The position numbers and the translations under genes were made by a program. DNA of 64,000 bases from positions 83,833 to 147,832 of the forward strand of contig JAHZEA010000003.1 in the NCBI GenBank assembly GCA_019422065.1, given 5' to 3'. This document shows positions 55,168 to 63,196 of this stretch, one piece after another (position 1 is the stretch's first letter; every line of letters starts with the position of its first letter). This stretch comes from Lachnospiraceae bacterium (GTDB taxonomy: Bacteria; Bacillota; Clostridia; Lachnospirales; Anaerotignaceae). The notes under the pieces were generated by a model. The model did no database searches. It was not told the origin of the DNA and saw only the letters and a list, made by a program, of their open reading frames with translations.

Positions 55168-56043
55168 TCACTGAGCCAAAGCCACTTTAGGGTCTATGGC
55201 TGTGTCATTTTCCAGTACGGCAAAGCTTAAATGGTCGCCAAGGGCAACACTGTATTTAGTAGGCGGAGCTATTGTTCCTATAATATCTCCTGCTTTTACA
55301 ATATCTCCCTGACTTACGGCAGTATCCTCGCTAAGCTGGCCGTATGTAGTGCGCCAGCCATTTGAGTGAAAAACAGTAACAGTATATCCGTTTTCATCGT
55401 CATAAGAAACACTTTCCACAGTACCGTCTGCAGCAGCCTTTACAGGTGTTCCCTGAGAAGCGGAAATACAAATGCAGTCGTTTGTTCTGTACTGCTCAAG
55501 AGTTGCATCGTATACAAGGGCGTCAGAGCTGAAATCCATTACAATATCGCCTTCAAGCGGCCAGTTAAATACAGGCTTTGCATCCGGCGTGTCAGCTAAA
55601 GCAAATTCCTCATTGTCCATATCAACATATGCTGACTCATTGTTTGTGTTTTCAGTTTTATTTGTTTCATCTGCTTTATTTGTTGTATCTTTGTTCTGTG
55701 TCTTGTCATCGGCACCGTTTGTATTTTCGCTGCTCTTGCTTTCGCTTTCGCTCTTATCCGGGTCTTCTGCTCCGTCGTTACTTACTTTATCCAAGTCCTC
55801 ATAATAGTCCTTTACATTGCTGGCGTCATCCGGATTTTTATAGTCAACGCCGTTTGGATTGGCGTTTTTGTTTACATCAACCATTTGTGTCTGGTTTTCA
55901 GCCTCTAAAAGCGCCGCCTCATTTTGAGCCTTAATCCTTTCATTTTCCTTTTTGGCGCTCATGCTTCCGGCTATTCCGGCGCCCAAAGCAACCACAAGCA
56001 CAAGGCATGAAAATATAGCCGTGTACTTCTTTCTTTTACCCAT
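55168..56043 (-). CDS. spoIIQ: SpoIIQ-like stage II sporulation protein, degenerate LytM/M23 domain
   Basis: About 291 residues from ATG 56043 (GGAGGTG ahead). One N-terminal membrane helix (IFSCLVLVVALGAGIAGSM), a long acidic Ser/Thr/Asn linker (about 60-150), then a LytM domain: FNWPLEGDIVMDF, NDCICISASQGTPVKAAADG, TTYGQL and GDHLSFAVL. The zinc ligands are lost: His and Asp of HxxxD are Asn and Cys, the second His of HxH is Ser, and the YAHL His is Gln. So it is probably a structural forespore partner of SpoIIIAH, not an enzyme. Next to spoIID, as in other Clostridia. Confidence 0.85.
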   Translation of the reverse strand: MGKRKKYTAIFSCLVLVVALGAGIAGSMSAKKENERIKAQNEAALLEAENQTQMVDVNKNANPNGVDYKNPDDASNVKDYYEDLDKVSNDGAEDPDKSESESKSSENTNGADDKTQNKDTTNKADETNKTENTNNESAYVDMDNEEFALADTPDAKPVFNWPLEGDIVMDFSSDALVYDATLEQYRTNDCICISASQGTPVKAAADGTVESVSYDDENGYTVTVFHSNGWRTTYGQLSEDTAVSQGDIVKAGDIIGTIAPPTKYSVALGDHLSFAVLENDTAIDPKVALAQ

Positions 56044-56062
56044 AATCAACACCTCCGAAAGT

Positions 56063-56091
56063 ATTATTAACCTTAAAAGCGCTGATTATAC
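56063..56091 (-). promoter_or_regulatory. Candidate sigma-F promoter of spoIIQ
   Basis: Minus strand: GTATA (56091-56087), 14-base spacer, GGTTAATAAT (56072-56063), fitting the sigma-F pattern GYATA/GGnnAAnnT. This agrees with forespore expression of spoIIQ in Bacillus. Confidence 0.6.
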
Positions 56092-56111
56092 ATTAAGGGT
56101 AATTCTTTTAA

Positions 56112-57107
56112 TTATTCTTTTTCAAAACTTATACCTGTATAATAATACTCCAATATTTCTTTATAATTTTTGCCTTCCTGTGCCAAACAATTAGCACCGT
56201 ATTGGCTCATTCCGGCGCCGTGGCCGTAGCCTTTTGTAGTAAATATAACATCTTCGCCTTTTTGCGTAATTGTAAAATCACTGCTTCTTAAACCTAAAAT
56301 TTCCCTAACTTCACGGCCGGTAAATACTACATTGCCTATTTGTATTGTCTGTATATACCCAGCCTCACTGCGCTCAATAACCTGTGTTTGAGAAGCAAAT
56401 CCACCTTCAGCAACAGATAGTTCAGGTTTTTGTGCCTGTAGTTTTGAAATTACTTCTTCCTCAGTCATTACAACCTGAGCTGTATAATCTTCTGCTGTTG
56501 TATCCATAGGGCTTTCAACACTTTTTAAATATGGCTCTTCATTTTCCCATACATTTTCGGCAGTTTCCGTTTTGCCGCTGCTTATGGCATGAAACGCCGC
56601 AAGTATAGGTTCACCGTCGTAAACCATTATCTCTCCTTTTGTTTCATCTACAGCGGATTTAATTTTATTGTAGTATGTATCAAAATTGTCGCCCCATTTT
56701 TGCTTCATATCATCGATAGAGTTATACGCCTGTCCTCCGCTTTTAATCATATCGTCTAAAGTATTTCCGCTTTGTATGTTCCTAAGGGCATAAGTCCTAG
56801 CGGCAACAGCTTGGGCCTTTAAAGCTTCTTTTTCGTATAAAGCCGGCATTTCCGCCGCCACAACACCTACTATGTATTCCTCAAACTCGTCCTCGTTTTC
56901 AATTACAGCACTTTGTCCGCTGTCTTGTGAAATTTGGGAATTTTCGTCTGTGTTTTGCTGATTTTCGCCGCCGCCGTTTTCAGTTATTACTTGAGCGTTT
57001 TTAACTGTTGCGCTTTGGCTTTTTGAAAAAACACTGTTTACAGCCGCCGGAGCAAAAGCCATTGAAAAAATCACAGCCGCCGAAAAAAATAAAACTGACC
57101 TTTTCAT
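56112..57107 (-). CDS. spoIID: Stage II sporulation protein D (SpoIID)
   Basis: About 331 residues from ATG 57107 (AGGTGAGGAT ahead). N-terminal membrane helix, linker, then the SpoIID/LytB core: IVGVVAAEMPALYEKEALKA with the catalytic Glu, VAARTYALRNI, AFHAISSGKTETAENVW and GYGHGAGMSQYGANCLAQEG. It is a lytic transglycosylase of the engulfment complex, acting from the mother cell. Confidence 0.95.
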   Translation of the reverse strand: MKRSVLFFSAAVIFSMAFAPAAVNSVFSKSQSATVKNAQVITENGGGENQQNTDENSQISQDSGQSAVIENEDEFEEYIVGVVAAEMPALYEKEALKAQAVAARTYALRNIQSGNTLDDMIKSGGQAYNSIDDMKQKWGDNFDTYYNKIKSAVDETKGEIMVYDGEPILAAFHAISSGKTETAENVWENEEPYLKSVESPMDTTAEDYTAQVVMTEEEVISKLQAQKPELSVAEGGFASQTQVIERSEAGYIQTIQIGNVVFTGREVREILGLRSSDFTITQKGEDVIFTTKGYGHGAGMSQYGANCLAQEGKNYKEILEYYYTGISFEKE

Positions 57108-57122
57108 ATCCTCACCTAATAG

Positions 57123-57151
57123 AGTATATGTTAAAAGTCGGTTTATAATGC
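57123..57151 (-). promoter_or_regulatory. Candidate sigma-E promoter of spoIID
   Basis: Minus strand: GCATTAT (57151-57145), 14-base spacer, CATATACT (57130-57123), close to the sigma-E pattern KMATATT/CATACAHT; spoIID is a mother-cell gene in known spore-formers. Confidence 0.5.
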
Positions 57152-57168
57152 GGACAAACATATAAAAA

Positions 57169-57194
57169 AACCGTGTACTTTTAAGCACACGGTT
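57169..57194 (-). terminator. Terminator after luxS
   Basis: AACCGTGT-CTT/AAG-ACACGGTT stem followed by TTTTTTATATG on the minus strand; separates luxS from spoIID. Confidence 0.85.
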
Positions 57195-57199
57195 TTAAA

Positions 57200-57718
57200 T
57201 CAATCCTCTATAAAATGATATTTGTGGAAACCTTTTTGTTTTTCCATCTCGTCAATAAGCTTTTCCATATCGCGAGCCGCTCTTTTAGCGTCATCAATTT
57301 CACCAAGTGAATAGCAGTTGCCGCACTGAAGCTCGTTTTTAGCCGGAACCTCATTCATGCTTTCAACATACTGGCATGATTTTTTCAGTACATCAAAGAA
57401 CATATCAAAATATTTTTCCTTATCGGCCTCGGTAGTATTTAAAACAAGATAATATCCTGTTTGGCAGCCCATAGGTCCAAAATAAGCAACAGCTATGTTC
57501 TCTGTTTCCTCAGTAACGTTTCTTACAGCTGTGGCAAAACAATGCTCAAATGTATGAAGCTCACAATTTGAAATAATTTCTTCTTTATAAGGCACTCTCA
57601 TTCTTAAATCAAGAGTAACAGTATAAATACCGTTCATAGAGTCAATTCTTGAAAGATAAATACCTCTTGTAAGTTTGCTGTGGTCTACGTTAAATGAAAC
57701 ACTGTTTTTAATCTTCAC
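57200..57718 (-). CDS. luxS: S-ribosylhomocysteine lyase LuxS
   Basis: 172 residues. Metal-binding HTFEH (CELHTFEHCFATAVRN near 52-66), YFGPMGCQTGYYLVL with the catalytic Cys, and CGNCYSLGEID with the third metal ligand. It cleaves S-ribosylhomocysteine to homocysteine and the autoinducer-2 precursor. It overlaps the upstream synthase gene by 11 bases, so both are cotranscribed and probably translationally coupled. Confidence 0.95.
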   Translation of the reverse strand: MKIKNSVSFNVDHSKLTRGIYLSRIDSMNGIYTVTLDLRMRVPYKEEIISNCELHTFEHCFATAVRNVTEETENIAVAYFGPMGCQTGYYLVLNTTEADKEKYFDMFFDVLKKSCQYVESMNEVPAKNELQCGNCYSLGEIDDAKRAARDMEKLIDEMEKQKGFHKYHFIED

Positions 57719-59105
57719 TTAACTCATCTGCCTTTCCGCTGTCAAACTCTCTCATAGCATTAAGAGTTTCTCTCTCCAGCTCCTCATCTGTAATAACAGT
57801 AACACGGCCTTCGTTGTACTGGTCATTTACCCAGTTATATACTTTTTCCACAACAGGGTCGTTTTTATGTACGCATGCTTCACCTTTAAGGTGGAAGTTT
57901 GTGTTAATCCAATGAGCTATGCCTGATGTACCAGATGTATTGCTTATAGCAATCTTAACTGGTCTATTAAGGAATTTGTCTGTATCAAATATATTATAAA
58001 TTTCTTCGTTTTTAAGTATTCCGTCGGCATGTATTCCGGCTCTTGTAACATTAAAGTTACGTCCAACAAAAGGAGTCATAGGCGGAATATTGTAATGAAG
58101 CTCTTTTTCAAAATACTCAGCTATTTCAGTTATAACTGTTGTATCCATGCCGTCAAGAGTTCCTCTAAGCTGTGCGTACTCAAATACCATAGCCTCAAGA
58201 GGTGTGTTTCCTGTTCTTTCGCCAATGCCTAAAAGAGCGCAGTTTACACTGCTTGCACCGTAAAGCCAAGCGTATGTAGCATTGTTAACAGCACGATAAA
58301 AGTCGTTGTGTCCGTGCCACTCTATAAGCTCACTTGGAACACCGGCATGGTGGTTAAGACCGTAAATAATACCAGGTACACTTCTTGGAAGAACAGAACC
58401 AGGATATGTAACACCATAACCCAATGTATCGCAGGCACGTATTTTAATAGGCACTCCTGTATCTTCTGAAAGCTCCATAAGAGCAGCCGCAAAAGGCACA
58501 ACAAAGCCGTAAAAGTCTGCTCTTGTAATGTCCTCAAAATGACATCTTGGCTTAACGCCTGTTTCTATACACTCACGCACAACGCCAAGGTAATGGTCAA
58601 GTGCCTGATGTCTTGTCATGTGCATTTTGTGGAATATATGATAGTCAGAGCAGCTTACAAGTATGCCTGTTTCTTTTAAGCCTATATCTCTAACTAACTG
58701 GAAATCTTTTTTAGATGCTCTTATCCAACTTGTAATTTCCGGAAATTTATAGCCTTTTTCAAGGCATTTGTAAACGGCGTCTCTGTCCTTTTTTGTATAA
58801 AGGAAAAATTCGCTCATTCTAACAATGCCGTTTGGACCGGAAAGCTTATGAAGCAAATCAAAAATATGTGTCATCTGCCCTACAGTATATGGCTCGCGTG
58901 ACTGCTGGCCATCTCTGAATGTAGTATCTGTTATCCAAAAATGTTCAGGCACGTCCATTGGCACCAGTCGTCTGTTAAATACAACCCTTGGTATATCTTC
59001 ATAAGAGAAAAAGTCTCTGTAAAGGTTAGGTTCCCTGACATCTTCAAGAGGATACGCCTGCCCTGTGCTTTCAAGCAAGTTTGTCTTTTTATTATATTCA
59101 AACAT
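57708..59105 (-). CDS. Isopropylmalate synthase-family protein, probable Re-citrate synthase
   Basis: 465 residues. DRE-TIM metallolyase signatures: ITDTTFRDGQQSREPYTVGQ near 57, CHFEDITRADFYGFVVPFAA, ACDTLGYGVTYPGSVLP and LIEWHGHNDFYRAVNNATYA, plus GIGERTGNTPLEAM. The wording matches the branch that includes clostridial Re-citrate synthase; isopropylmalate and homocitrate synthases are the alternatives. No leucine regulatory domain is present, which argues against a standard LeuA. First gene of the unit with luxS. Confidence 0.8.
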   Translation of the reverse strand: MFEYNKKTNLLESTGQAYPLEDVREPNLYRDFFSYEDIPRVVFNRRLVPMDVPEHFWITDTTFRDGQQSREPYTVGQMTHIFDLLHKLSGPNGIVRMSEFFLYTKKDRDAVYKCLEKGYKFPEITSWIRASKKDFQLVRDIGLKETGILVSCSDYHIFHKMHMTRHQALDHYLGVVRECIETGVKPRCHFEDITRADFYGFVVPFAAALMELSEDTGVPIKIRACDTLGYGVTYPGSVLPRSVPGIIYGLNHHAGVPSELIEWHGHNDFYRAVNNATYAWLYGASSVNCALLGIGERTGNTPLEAMVFEYAQLRGTLDGMDTTVITEIAEYFEKELHYNIPPMTPFVGRNFNVTRAGIHADGILKNEEIYNIFDTDKFLNRPVKIAISNTSGTSGIAHWINTNFHLKGEACVHKNDPVVEKVYNWVNDQYNEGRVTVITDEELERETLNAMREFDSGKADELSED

Positions 59106-59173
59106 TTATTTTCCTCCCGCCCTTTAAAATATTTATAATTAAAACTATTCAATTATACTGCGCTAATTATTCT

Positions 59174-59203
59174 ATTTTAAACTATAGCGCTTTATCCAGT
59201 CAA
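59174..59203 (-). promoter_or_regulatory. Promoter of the Re-citrate synthase-like/luxS unit
   Basis: Minus strand: TTGACT (59203-59198), 18-base spacer, TAAAAT (59179-59174). GCGCTA and TAGCGC (about 59160-59190) flank the -10 region and may be an operator. Confidence 0.6.
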
Positions 59204-59371
59204 GTGAGTCACAAAAATTCGGCATTTGAAATAATTCCGGCAGACGGACAAATGTCTTTCAGATAAAAAATATACAAAAAAATGACTTATAAATTCATTA
59301 TATAATATCATAAATGGTTTTTTTTGCTAATAATAATATTACAGCAATAAAAGCGAAAGGATGATGATTAT

Positions 59372-59569
59372 ATGCTTTTAACAAAAAGAGAGCCTGTATC
59401 AGATGTTTTTACATATAAAAAAAATGTTTTAAATAACAGGCGCATTATTACAAAAAGCAGCAATGAAACAAAAAATGCATCATATCATGGCAGTGACAAA
59501 AATAATATTTTAAAAGCTTTGCTTTGCGTAAGCCTTTTAAAAGCCAATAATAACGGTATATTAGAATAA
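59372..59569 (+). CDS. Small hypothetical protein
   Basis: 65 residues, polar and Asn/Lys-rich (MLLTKREPVSDVFTYKKNVL ... KALLCVSLLKANNNGI). Supported by AAAGGATGATG ahead of ATG 59372, no competing frame, and its own terminator 6 bases after the stop. No family recognised and no membrane segment. It is a real candidate gene but codon evidence is limited by size. Confidence 0.45.
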   Translation: MLLTKREPVSDVFTYKKNVLNNRRIITKSSNETKNASYHGSDKNNILKALLCVSLLKANNNGILE

Positions 59570-59574
59570 TAAAT

Positions 59575-59615
59575 AAAAAGCCGCATGGCAGTTTATACCT
59601 GCTTTGCGGCTTTTT
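59575..59615. terminator. Bidirectional terminator
   Basis: AAAAAGCCGCA/TGCGGCTTTTT perfect stem with an interior of 19 bases (containing a weak GGCAG.. pairing) and T-run; placed between convergent small genes. Confidence 0.88.
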
Positions 59616-59634
59616 ATTGTGTTAAAGTGCTTAA

Positions 59635-59919
59635 TCAAAATCTAAACCCAAATCCTCTTGCAGCTTCAAGTATTTTTTCTGCCGTTTCACGCTCATTTTT
59701 GTCAAGGCTTTCAGTAACACAGTTAATAATGGCTCTTTTTTCCTGTGGTGTAAGTGCGCCTTCTTTTTCAAGCATCGGTATGTATTTGGCAAATATTAGT
59801 ATTACCGCGCTTTGGTCTTTGCCGTCACACTGTCTTAAGGCCTCAGCAAGTATCTCTTTTTGATTATCTGAAAGAGCCGAAAATTCATTTTTACAAAGTA
59901 AATCCTCTATTCTTGTCAA
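59635..59919 (-). CDS. Small helical protein, unknown
   Basis: 94 residues, helical throughout: FSALSDNQKEILAEALRQCD, LIFAKYIPMLEKEGALTPQE, RAIINCVTESLDKNERETAE. No membrane span or known motif recognised. It follows the next upstream gene by 5 bases, so the two form a unit. Probably cytoplasmic. Confidence 0.65.
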   Translation of the reverse strand: MTRIEDLLCKNEFSALSDNQKEILAEALRQCDGKDQSAVILIFAKYIPMLEKEGALTPQEKRAIINCVTESLDKNERETAEKILEAARGFGFRF

Positions 59920-59924
59920 TATAA

Positions 59925-60314
59925 TTACCTCCCGTTAAACATTCCAGAGCGGCCCAGTGTACTTAAAACATATAATGTATTAAAAAGCTGTTTTTCATTA
60001 GGCGAAAGGTCCGCTTGAGCGGCTTCTGCAAACTTCTTTTCATCAAAAACGCTGTTATTGCTTTCCTGTGCCGCAATAGCTCTGTTTTCAGTGTTAAAGC
60101 CGGCTATTTCCATTATTTTAATAACGGCATATATCTGTCTTTTCATGTCTCCGGTTAAATATGGCATTATGTTATTAAGTGTTTTAATCTGCCTGTTTAA
60201 CCTGTTTTCAGGCACAAGGCTTTTGTTTTCTGCTTTTATAAGCTTAGGCTCGGTTTTGTTGTAATTTAAAATCTTGCTTAAAGCCATTATTTTCTCAATA
60301 TCGTTGGAATCCAA
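59925..60314 (-). CDS. Small helical protein, unknown
   Basis: 129 residues, helical: ALSKILNYNKTEPKLIKAEN at the start, MPYLTGDMKRQIYAVIKIME near 49-68, and a C-terminal block SPNEKQLFNTLYVLSTLGRS. Both this and its partner contain a repeated-looking helical segment of about 40 residues, but I cannot show homology by eye. Function unknown. Confidence 0.65.
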   Translation of the reverse strand: MDSNDIEKIMALSKILNYNKTEPKLIKAENKSLVPENRLNRQIKTLNNIMPYLTGDMKRQIYAVIKIMEIAGFNTENRAIAAQESNNSVFDEKKFAEAAQADLSPNEKQLFNTLYVLSTLGRSGMFNGR

Positions 60315-60381
60315 TTAAATCACCTCCGTATAAATTTTATTTCAAGTTAAATAAAAATAGTACACGGCATGTATTATTTTT

Positions 60382-60732
60382 TTAGTCTTGGCTGTTCTTA
60401 ATAGCTTTTAATGCTGAATCAATGGCATAAGATATAACCTCTTGGCACCCGTTTTCGTAATATGCCTCAAGCTTAGAGCAGTTTACAGTTGAGAAATGCT
60501 CCATAAAATCCATAATTATGCTCAGCCTAATTTTTTCTGCTCCAATACCCTTTGCTGTAATACACGCTCCTGCCACAGCACCTAAAAGAGCACCGCACGT
60601 TCCGCCAACACCAAGGCCGTCGCCATAGCCGGAAAGCAGAATTAAATCACGTTTGCTTATATCAGCCCCAGTTTTTGCACACAGCTTATAAGCGCATAAC
60701 TGGCAGCAGTTTAAATCATTTGCGTCACACAA
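60382..60732 (-). CDS. C_GCAxxG_C_C family redox protein
   Basis: About 116 residues. NCCQLCAYKLCAKTGADISK, then GYGDGLGVGGTCGALLGAVA, the signature GCG/CGA pattern of PF09719, with later Cys at NCSKLEAYYENGCQEV. I take TTG 60732 as the start because GGGAGG lies within the hairpin just upstream; a listed longer form from 60786 would be translated through that hairpin. Cysteines may bind an Fe-S cluster or be redox active; function not established. Confidence 0.85.
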   Translation of the reverse strand: MCDANDLNCCQLCAYKLCAKTGADISKRDLILLSGYGDGLGVGGTCGALLGAVAGACITAKGIGAEKIRLSIIMDFMEHFSTVNCSKLEAYYENGCQEVISYAIDSALKAIKNSQD

Positions 60733-60735
60733 TAT

Positions 60736-60774
60736 AAAAACACCTCCCGTTATATATTTACGGAAGGTGTTTTT
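60736..60774 (-). promoter_or_regulatory. Terminator/RBS-sequestering hairpin
   Basis: On the minus strand AACACCTTCCGT pairs with ACGGGAGGTGTT, then TTTTTATATTG. It ends rseC transcription or, if read through, hides the GGGAGG needed for the downstream gene. Confidence 0.6.
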
Positions 60775-60801
60775 ATTTAATGTCAATTATATTTAATTAA
60801 A

Positions 60802-61239
60802 TCAGCACTCAGCGTTCTGTGTTGTAAGCCTTGCAGCAACAGGCCTGTATTTTTTGCTGGCCCATCTTTTTTCTTGGCTCTTAATCCAGCCGAAAGCTAT
60901 AAATGTAAATATCAAGCCAACAATAAAAGATACTATTTCTCTACCAATGGCTTGCTGCATACCGCCTAAAAAGTAACCAATACCAATGCCTGCCATAAAG
61001 GCTAAAAACGGTATGCCGTACATAATAAGTACTGCATGAATAAATCCGTCCGGCGACATTTCAACCTCTACCCAGTCGTCAACTTTAGCACCGCATATAT
61101 TTTCAGCCTCTATAAACATATCCTTTTCAGCCATACCTGCAATACATGCCCTGCATTTTGCGCAGGCTTCCTGACGTGTCATTTTAATTACAGCTAAATT
61201 ATTGTCTTTTAATCCTATAACAATACCTTTTTCAGCCAT
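60802..61239 (-). CDS. SoxR-reducing system protein RseC family
   Basis: 145 residues: EACAKCRACIAGMAEKDMFI (four Cys, cluster or redox site), two membrane helices near 70-90 (AVLIMYGIPFLAFMAGIGI) and 103-121 (EIVSFIVGLIFTFIAFGWI), and a C-terminal Cys. RseC/RsxE-type proteins help electron transfer to SoxR; here no rsx/rnf genes adjoin it. Downstream of tcdA by 18 bases. Confidence 0.88.
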   Translation of the reverse strand: MAEKGIVIGLKDNNLAVIKMTRQEACAKCRACIAGMAEKDMFIEAENICGAKVDDWVEVEMSPDGFIHAVLIMYGIPFLAFMAGIGIGYFLGGMQQAIGREIVSFIVGLIFTFIAFGWIKSQEKRWASKKYRPVAARLTTQNAEC

Positions 61240-61257
61240 GTTTTATCCTCCTGTAAA

Positions 61258-61965
61258 TCACTCGCCAATTAAATCTCTAATAACCTTTGACGCCATTAAA
61301 AGCCCGGCACAAGACGGAACAAAAGCACAGCTTGCGGCTGTTCTTTTCCTGCTTTCAGGCGCGTCAATGTTAAACGCTATCTTTATAGGCTCCTCTTTTG
61401 AATAAACTACATTCAGCTTTTTTATTCCGCGTTTTTTAAGCTCATGGCGCATTACCTTGGCTAACGGACATATGGAAGTTTTGTAAATATCGGTAATTTC
61501 AAGCTTTGTAGGGTCTAACTTGTTGCCTGTACCCATAGCTGATATAACCGGTATACCCAAAGAGTCTGCCTTTGTTATTATGTCAATTTTGGCGCTTACG
61601 GTATCAACCGCATCTACTATATAATCAATTCCCGCTTTTATTATATCATCATTAGGCGGCAAATAAAAGACGGTATGTTTTTCAACAATGGCTTCAGGAT
61701 TAATATCCTTTATGCGGCGTTCCATAACATCCGTTTTGTACTGCCCAACAGTGGAGTTTAACGCTATAATCTGGCGGTTTATATTTGTTATGTCAACAAC
61801 ATCGTTATCAACCAATATAATATGCCCTACACCGCTTCTAGCTATTGCTTCCGTTGCAAAACCGCCAACACCGCCTAAGCCGAATATCAAAACAGTGCTT
61901 TCTTTTAATTTTTTAAGTTTTTCATCGCCTATAAGCATTCTTGTTCTTAATAAGCTTTCGCCCAT
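61258..61965 (-). CDS. tcdA: tRNA threonylcarbamoyladenosine dehydratase (TcdA/CsdL)
   Basis: 235 residues, E1-like ThiF fold: VLIFGLGGVGGFATEAIARS (ATP-binding loop near 30), ILVDNDVVDITNINRQIIAL, DAVDTVSAKIDIIT and SGMG-like VISAMGTGNKLDP. It cyclises t6A37 in tRNA to ct6A. Arg of NINRQ is the conserved catalytic-type residue. Member of the minus-strand string with the AI-2E transporter and rseC. Confidence 0.93.
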   Translation of the reverse strand: MGESLLRTRMLIGDEKLKKLKESTVLIFGLGGVGGFATEAIARSGVGHIILVDNDVVDITNINRQIIALNSTVGQYKTDVMERRIKDINPEAIVEKHTVFYLPPNDDIIKAGIDYIVDAVDTVSAKIDIITKADSLGIPVISAMGTGNKLDPTKLEITDIYKTSICPLAKVMRHELKKRGIKKLNVVYSKEEPIKIAFNIDAPESRKRTAASCAFVPSCAGLLMASKVIRDLIGE

Positions 61966-62032
61966 GATGCTCTCCTTAAAATAAAAACATAAAATATCCC
62001 GTCACATTACTATATCATATTTTTAACGAAAT

Positions 62033-63184
62033 TCAAGCGCTGAACTTCTTTTTCATATATACCCTGTCAAATTTCTTTTTAATAAACGCTGTAATTGGCA
62101 CAGCAATAATCATTCCCGGTATGCCAAACATAGAGCCAAAAACAGAAAGAGAAATTATAACAAGCACCGGATGAAGTTTTACTCTGCTGCCTATTAATTT
62201 AGGTACTATAACCATTGCGTCTATCTGCTGTAAAATAATAATAAGTATTGCGGCATAAAGTGCCTTAATAGGCGTACCTTGAGCAGCCGCTGCCGCAACT
62301 GACAGAATAAAAGCCGCTATAGAGCCAATATAAGGTATAAGATTAGCTATGCCTGAAATTATGCCTATTATAATAAAATACCGTATACCTAAAAAATACA
62401 TGGCTATGCTTACCATAACAGCCATTATAACCGCGTCTGTAAGCTGACCTGATACATAGCCGGAAAATATATCGTTTATGTCCTCAAAACCGGTTTTAAG
62501 GCTTTCATATATCTTTTTAGGAAGAAAAACACCCGCTGTTTCGTTAAGCCTGAATAAAAGCCTGTCTTTTTCAGCTAAAAAATAAAAAGCCGCTACAAGG
62601 CCAATACCTAAATCAAGTAATTTTCCGCCGATAGATGTAATTGACACAGCTGCCGAAAAAACAAACCTTTGAGATAATGCCGAAAACCGCTCTATAATGC
62701 CGTTAAATACTATATCCGTATTAGAAAACAGCCCTGTGTCGTCCAGTATGTTTTTAATGCCGAATAATATGTTTTTCATATCCAGCACAAAATCCTCTAT
62801 AACAGCCGAAAGGTCCCCAACTTCCTGAGGTCCAAAACTTTTTATTGTAAGGCGCACAGCCGCGGCTATAAGCAGAAATATTAATGCGTAAGTAACAGCT
62901 GTACCCCTTATTCTTTTGTTAAACGCGCCTTTTTGTTTTGTTTTAATAAAGCCCCCTGTTTCATTCTGGAAAAAGTCCACAGCCGGGTCAAGTATAAACG
63001 CTACAGCAAGGGCTATATAAACCGGTGTAAAAAGGCTTATAACCCAAAAAAGGCCATGGCACAGTGTTTTAAATATCACGTCAATGTTGTTCATAATCAA
63101 AAACGCGGCGCTTACAAAAACAGCCGTAGCCGCTGTAAAAAGCGCTATTTCAAAATACCTGCCGTGCCATGGTCTTTTCATCAA
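62033..63184 (-). CDS. AI-2E family (YtvI/PerM-like) membrane protein
   Basis: 383 residues with about 8 helices; the C-terminal family motifs are SGIANLIPYIGSIAAFILSV and VSLFGSMFGIPGMIIAVPIT-like (IISLSVFGSMFGIPGMIIAV). Family members export diverse solutes; only E. coli TqsA relates to autoinducer-2. So proximity to luxS (5 kb away, other operon) is not evidence of AI-2 transport. Lies 13 bases after pepD. Confidence 0.92.
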   Translation of the reverse strand: MMKRPWHGRYFEIALFTAATAVFVSAAFLIMNNIDVIFKTLCHGLFWVISLFTPVYIALAVAFILDPAVDFFQNETGGFIKTKQKGAFNKRIRGTAVTYALIFLLIAAAVRLTIKSFGPQEVGDLSAVIEDFVLDMKNILFGIKNILDDTGLFSNTDIVFNGIIERFSALSQRFVFSAAVSITSIGGKLLDLGIGLVAAFYFLAEKDRLLFRLNETAGVFLPKKIYESLKTGFEDINDIFSGYVSGQLTDAVIMAVMVSIAMYFLGIRYFIIIGIISGIANLIPYIGSIAAFILSVAAAAAQGTPIKALYAAILIIILQQIDAMVIVPKLIGSRVKLHPVLVIISLSVFGSMFGIPGMIIAVPITAFIKKKFDRVYMKKKFSA

Positions 63185-63196
63185 TTAATCACCCTT

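Noticed and set aside
62033..63184. Functional link between the AI-2E protein and luxS
   Set aside because: The family is broad and mostly unrelated to autoinducer-2, and the gene lies in a different operon from luxS.
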